A stretch of DNA of 64,000 bases from Xanthomonas sp. F10. GTDB taxonomy: Bacteria; Pseudomonadota; Gammaproteobacteria; Xanthomonadales; Xanthomonadaceae. Where the stretch lies: contig NZ_JACHNP010000001.1 in assembly GCF_014206815.1 (NCBI RefSeq), forward strand, positions 958,456 to 1,022,455. Direction: 5' to 3'. The notes under the pieces are model-generated. The model made no database searches and was not told the origin of the DNA. It saw nothing but the letters and a program-made list of their open reading frames with translations. Made by a program: the position numbers and the translations under genes. Numbering within the stretch: the first letter of the stretch is position 1; each line of letters opens with the position of its first letter. Of this stretch, positions 61,004 through 64,000 are shown one piece after another.

Positions 61004-61105
61004 GCGGACACGACGGGAATTTTCGGAAGGCACATCCATGTGCCTGCCGAAAACGACGCGCATCCTGCGCGTCGCCCCTCACGGGGTTTTACCCACCGTG
61101 TCCGC
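61004..61105. repeat. Second type of cloverleaf element
   Basis: A perfect 9-bp closing stem (GCGGACACG at 61004-61012, CGTGTCCGC at 61097-61105) encloses three adjacent hairpins: 61020-61053 (16 bp with one mismatch), 61054-61074 (CGACGCGCA/TGCGCGTCG) and 61075-61086 (CCCC/GGGG). The sequence is unrelated to the repeat at 24283, but the topology is the same. Confidence 0.72.
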
Positions 61106-61162
61106 CAGCCCTCACGGGGGATTGAGAGCAACAGCAAGAACAACGGCAACAGCAAAACTGCG

Positions 61163-61206
<44 letters not shown>

Positions 61207-61314
61207 GGTGATGGAGTGGGGGCGGGCGTCGCCGTGGTAGTGCAAGCGCGCGGTAACGGCGGCAGTGTCGTCTGAGTGGTAGTGGATCTTCGGGTGGTTG
61301 GACTTTCAGGAACG

Positions 61315-62628
61315 ATGATGAGCAACGAGCAAGGCTGGATCGCAACGCGCGGCACTGCGCTGCAGGGCACGCTGACGGTGCCGGGGGACAAGTCGGTGTC
61401 GCACCGGGCGGTGATGTTCGCGGCGTTGGCCGATGGCACGTCGCGGATCGAGGGGTTTCTCGAGGGCGAGGACACGCGTTCGACCGCTGCGATCTTCGCG
61501 CGGCTCGGGGTGCGGATCGAGACGCCGTCGCCGTCGCAGCGCATCGTGCATGGCGTGGGCGTGGATGGGCTGCAGGCGCCGCAGGGCGAGCTGGACTGCG
61601 GCAATGCCGGCACCGGCATGCGCCTGCTTGCCGGGCTGCTCGCGGCGCAGCCGTTCGACAGCCTGCTGGTCGGCGATGCGTCGCTGTCCAAGCGGCCGAT
61701 GCGTCGGGTGACCGAGCCGCTGGCGCTGATGGGGGCGCGCATCGACACCGAGGCCAATGGCGTGCCGCCGCTGCGCATCCATGGCGGGCAACCGCTGCGC
61801 GGCATCGACTTCGTCTCGCCGGTGGCCAGTGCCCAGGTCAAGTCGGCGGTGCTGCTGGCCGGGCTCTATGCCGAGGGCGTCACCTCGGTGCAGGAACCGC
61901 ATCCCACCCGCGACTATACCGAGCGCATGCTCTCCGCGTTCGGCGTGGATATCACGTTCGCGCCCGGCCAGGCGCGCCTGCGCGGCGGCCAGCGCCTGCG
62001 CGCTACCGATATCGCCGTGCCGGCGGACTTCTCCTCGGCGGCGTTCTTCATCGTCGCCGCCAGCATCATTCCCGGCTCCGACATCACCCTGAAGGCGGTC
62101 GGGCTCAATCCGCGCCGCACCGGCCTGCTCGCCGCGTTGCGGCTGATGGGCGCAGACATCGTCGAGCACAACCACAGCGAGCACGGCGGCGAGCCGGTGG
62201 CGGACCTGCGGGTGCGCTACGCGCCGCTGCGCGGTGCGCGGATTCCGGAGGACGTGGTGCCGGACATGATCGACGAGTTCCCAGCGTTGTTCGTCGCCGC
62301 GGCCGCGGCTGAAGGCCAGACAGTGGTCAGCGGCGCGGCGGAGCTGCGGGTCAAGGAGTCGGACCGCCTGGCGGCGATGGCCACCGGGCTGCGCAGTCTG
62401 GGCATCGTTGTCGACGAGACCCCGGACGGCGCCACCATCCACGGCGGCACGCTGGGTGCGGGGACCATCGAGAGCCACGGCGACCATCGCATCGCCATGG
62501 CCTTCGCCATCGCGGGGCAACTGGCGCAGGGCGAGGTGCGGATCGAGGACGTGGCGAACGTGGCCACCTCGTTCCCGGGGTTCGACACACTGGCGCGTGG
62601 TGCTGGATTCGGGTTGCGCACAGCGTAA
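61315..62628 (+). CDS. aroA: 3-phosphoshikimate 1-carboxyvinyltransferase (EPSP synthase)
   Basis: AroA joins phosphoenolpyruvate to shikimate-3-phosphate in the shikimate pathway. The 437-residue protein has 'VPGDKSVSHRAVMFAALADG', 'DCGNAGTGMRLLAGLL', 'SAQVKSAVLLAGLYAEG', 'RDYTERML', 'LNPRRTG' and 'KESDRLAAMATGLRSLG'. The SAQxK, RxxxxR and NxxR motifs are those of class II EPSP synthases. The ATG at 61315 (or 61318) follows CAGGA; a further in-frame GTG at 61276 is less likely. Confidence 0.95.
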   Translation: MMSNEQGWIATRGTALQGTLTVPGDKSVSHRAVMFAALADGTSRIEGFLEGEDTRSTAAIFARLGVRIETPSPSQRIVHGVGVDGLQAPQGELDCGNAGTGMRLLAGLLAAQPFDSLLVGDASLSKRPMRRVTEPLALMGARIDTEANGVPPLRIHGGQPLRGIDFVSPVASAQVKSAVLLAGLYAEGVTSVQEPHPTRDYTERMLSAFGVDITFAPGQARLRGGQRLRATDIAVPADFSSAAFFIVAASIIPGSDITLKAVGLNPRRTGLLAALRLMGADIVEHNHSEHGGEPVADLRVRYAPLRGARIPEDVVPDMIDEFPALFVAAAAAEGQTVVSGAAELRVKESDRLAAMATGLRSLGIVVDETPDGATIHGGTLGAGTIESHGDHRIAMAFAIAGQLAQGEVRIEDVANVATSFPGFDTLARGAGFGLRTA

Positions 62629-62694
62629 ACGCGTTCACTACACCGGCCGCGTGTGGACGCGGCCGGCGCAAGCATCACGCCCGGATGTGCGCGA

Positions 62695-62955
62695 TTAGTG
62701 CGACGGCTGCGGACGCGGCGGATCGTTCGTCGGCGTCGAGGGCGCGTCGGCGCGATAGCTGTAGCTGCTGGTGTCGTCGGCGCGGTCCATGGCCAGCCAC
62801 CAGCCGGCGATCGCCAGGGCGAGGGCGATCACGATCATCCAGGCCCAGGGCGAGCCGCGGTCGGCCCGTGCGTGCGGTTCCCGGCGCGCAGACGACGGGC
62901 GGGCCGAGCGCTTCCACGCATCCAGCGGCTGTGTCGACTTGTACGGGGTGGGCAT
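62695..62955 (-). CDS. Small single-span membrane protein
   Basis: The 86-residue protein has a basic cytoplasmic N-terminus (1-37), one hydrophobic segment ('WAWMIVIALALAIAGWWLAM', about residues 37-56) and a Ser/Pro/Asp-rich tail. No family is recognised. It lies between aroA (converging) and the TonB-like gene on the same strand, 106 bases from the latter. Confidence 0.55.
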   Translation of the reverse strand: MPTPYKSTQPLDAWKRSARPSSARREPHARADRGSPWAWMIVIALALAIAGWWLAMDRADDTSSYSYRADAPSTPTNDPPRPQPSH

Positions 62956-63061
62956 GGCGGCAACTCCGGTGCCTTGGGAGCGATGCCAGTGTCGCCCAAG
63001 ACCCGTGCCGGTGGTGTCACCCCCATGTGAACGCTGCCCGCGCGGCCGGGTGCCGGTTCAG

Positions 63062-63715
63062 TTAGGGGCCCGGCTTGAAGTCGAACGGGATCTCGATGCT
63101 GGCCGGTACGGCGCGGCCATTCTGCTGCGCGGGGCGGAACTTCCAGCGGCGCACGGTCTCCATCGCCGCGCGGTCCAGGTCGCGCGAGCCGCTGCGCCGC
63201 ACCAAGGCCACGCCGGCGGGCGCGCCGCTGGCGTCGACCTCGACCCGCACCACCACGGTGCCGGCATCGCCGCGGCGCAGCGCCGCCGGCGGATAGCGCG
63301 GCGGCGGGGTCTGTCCTTCCAGCGGCACCGGGCGGTCGCCCGGGGCCAGCGCGGTGGCCGTGTTGCCGGCGCCATCGCTGCCTGCGGTAGGCGCCGGTGC
63401 TTCCGTGGTCGGCGGCGCTGCCGGTGCGGTCTCCACCAGCTTCGGCGCGTCGCCGGCGGGCGCCGGCTTGGCCTGCGGCATGCTGCTGGCTGCGCTGCCG
63501 GCCGGCAGCGGCTCGGGCAGCGGCTTCACCTGTTCGGTCTCCTGCTGCACCTGCGCTGGCTGCGGCTTGTAGAAATCGTTGTCCTTGCGTCCGACCAGCC
63601 ACACCATCAGGAACAGCAGCAGGCCGGCGACGAAGGCGATGCCGACGATCGCGAGCAGGCGCCGCGGCAAGTGCAGCACGATGCCGGGCTTGGAAGACGA
63701 AGGCGACGTGGACAT
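63062..63715 (-). CDS. TonB-family energy transducer-like protein
   Basis: The 217-residue protein has the TonB layout: a cytoplasmic start, one N-terminal span ('[20 protein letters not shown]', about residues 20-39), a Pro/Ala/Glu-rich linker (about 50-130) and a C-terminal TonB domain ('[20 protein letters not shown]', '[20 protein letters not shown]'). No exbB or exbD gene is adjacent, so it may be an accessory TonB paralogue or a standalone periplasm-spanning protein. The ATG at 63715 has GGTGAG upstream; a GTG at 63724 is the alternative. Confidence 0.87.
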   Translation of the reverse strand: MSTSPSSSKPGIVLHLPRRLLAIVGIAFVAGLLLFLMVWLVGRKDNDFYKPQPAQVQQETEQVKPLPEPLPAGSAASSMPQAKPAPAGDAPKLVETAPAAPPTTEAPAPTAGSDGAGNTATALAPGDRPVPLEGQTPPPRYPPAALRRGDAGTVVVRVEVDASGAPAGVALVRRSGSRDLDRAAMETVRRWKFRPAQQNGRAVPASIEIPFDFKPGP

Positions 63716-63846
63716 GGGGCTCACCGTGGGGAACCGCCCGATTCTGGCATAGCCGCGGTGAATCGTGCGCCGCGGCGGGCGCGGGTCGGCAAAACCGCGA
63801 CGGACAGGCGATAATCCTCGGTTCGTTCCCCTGGCACCCCGCGCCC

Positions 63847-64000
63847 ATGCTCGATCCCGCTCTGCTTCGCCAACAGCCCGCCGACCTCGCCGAGCGCCTG
63901 CGCACCAGCCGCGGCTATGCGCTGGACGTGGCCGCCCTGGAGGCCCTGGAGGCCGACCGCAAGCGCATCCAGGTGCGGACCCAGGAACTGCAGAGCCTGC
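63847..64000 (+). CDS. serS: Seryl-tRNA synthetase, 5' fragment (window edge)
   Basis: Only the first 51 codons are inside the window. They read [18 protein letters not shown], then '[20 protein letters not shown]' and 'RTQELQSL', matching the N-terminal helical arm of SerRS that binds the long variable arm of tRNA-Ser. GATAAT at 63810-63815 may be its -10 box. The gene continues beyond the right edge. Confidence 0.9.
   Translation, partial: MLDPALLRQQPADLAERLRTSRGYALDVAALEALEADRKRIQVRTQELQSL

Overview
The window is a high-GC, gene-dense stretch of a gammaproteobacterial chromosome of the family Xanthomonadaceae, most probably Xanthomonas or a close relative. This rests on protein character and gene order (an aerobic kynurenine route, FFLEELY-motif and PHA-granule genes, a long LigA, GyrA with Gln83 and acidic C-terminal inserts) and on a typical 'GTAGGAGCGGCTTCAGCCGCGA' interspersed repeat. 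Species cannot be fixed from the sequence alone. Both ends are cut inside genes: sbcB on the left and serS on the right. No rRNA, tRNA, CRISPR array, prophage or recognisable transposase gene was seen.

Layout. 1-7.3 kb (minus strand): sbcB, then a tryptophan/kynurenine-to-quinolinate block (kmo, kynU, a FUSC membrane protein, 3-hydroxyanthranilate dioxygenase) and a beta-carbonic anhydrase. 7.4-12.2 kb (plus): a compact eight-gene cassette of mostly unknown function, with a GH108 muramidase, two DUF2589 proteins, a third DUF2589-like protein, a small soluble protein, a small single-span protein, a secreted internally duplicated protein and a multi-span membrane protein. It is followed by a LuxR-type response regulator with a degenerate receiver pocket. 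13.3-15.9 kb (minus): asnS with three small downstream genes ending in a PaiB-like protein. 16-22.6 kb (plus): an IscA-like protein, rpsF-rpsR-rplI, smc and zipA. 23-24.1 kb: a Tat-exported HisC-like aminotransferase set among repeats. 24.8-28.8 kb: ligA, a GNAT gene and epmA, overlapping. 28.9-36.6 kb: a DUF3011 protein, mtnA, gyrA and a PQQ glucose/quinate dehydrogenase.

36.8-40.6 kb holds a TPR protein, a small phasin, a GNAT gene, a TetR regulator overlapping an acyl-CoA-binding protein, and a membrane-anchored unknown. 40.8-48.5 kb is a complete five-step histidine utilisation locus (hutU, hutG, hutH, hutI on minus; hutF, hutC on plus) with a palindromic HutC-type operator between hutI and hutF. 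48.8-55.6 kb is lipid/PHA-flavoured: a fused fatty-acyl reductase, a membrane-anchored Mrr-like protein, a phasin, a patatin, an FFLEELY-motif protein and a PHA-granule protein, but no PHA synthase. 55.7-64 kb: an FHA protein overlapping msrQ tail to tail, msrP, serC-pheA-aroA (serine and aromatic amino acid synthesis), a small membrane protein, a TonB-like protein and the start of serS.

The intergenic regions are unusually structured. Two unrelated repeat families both fold on paper as a closing stem around three hairpins (a cloverleaf). One is tandemly amplified at two loci with locus-specific spacers, and it lies inside larger blocks bounded by inverted GGGATTGGGGA arms. The best candidates for something undescribed are the 7.4-12.2 kb muramidase/DUF2589 cassette and these composite repeats.
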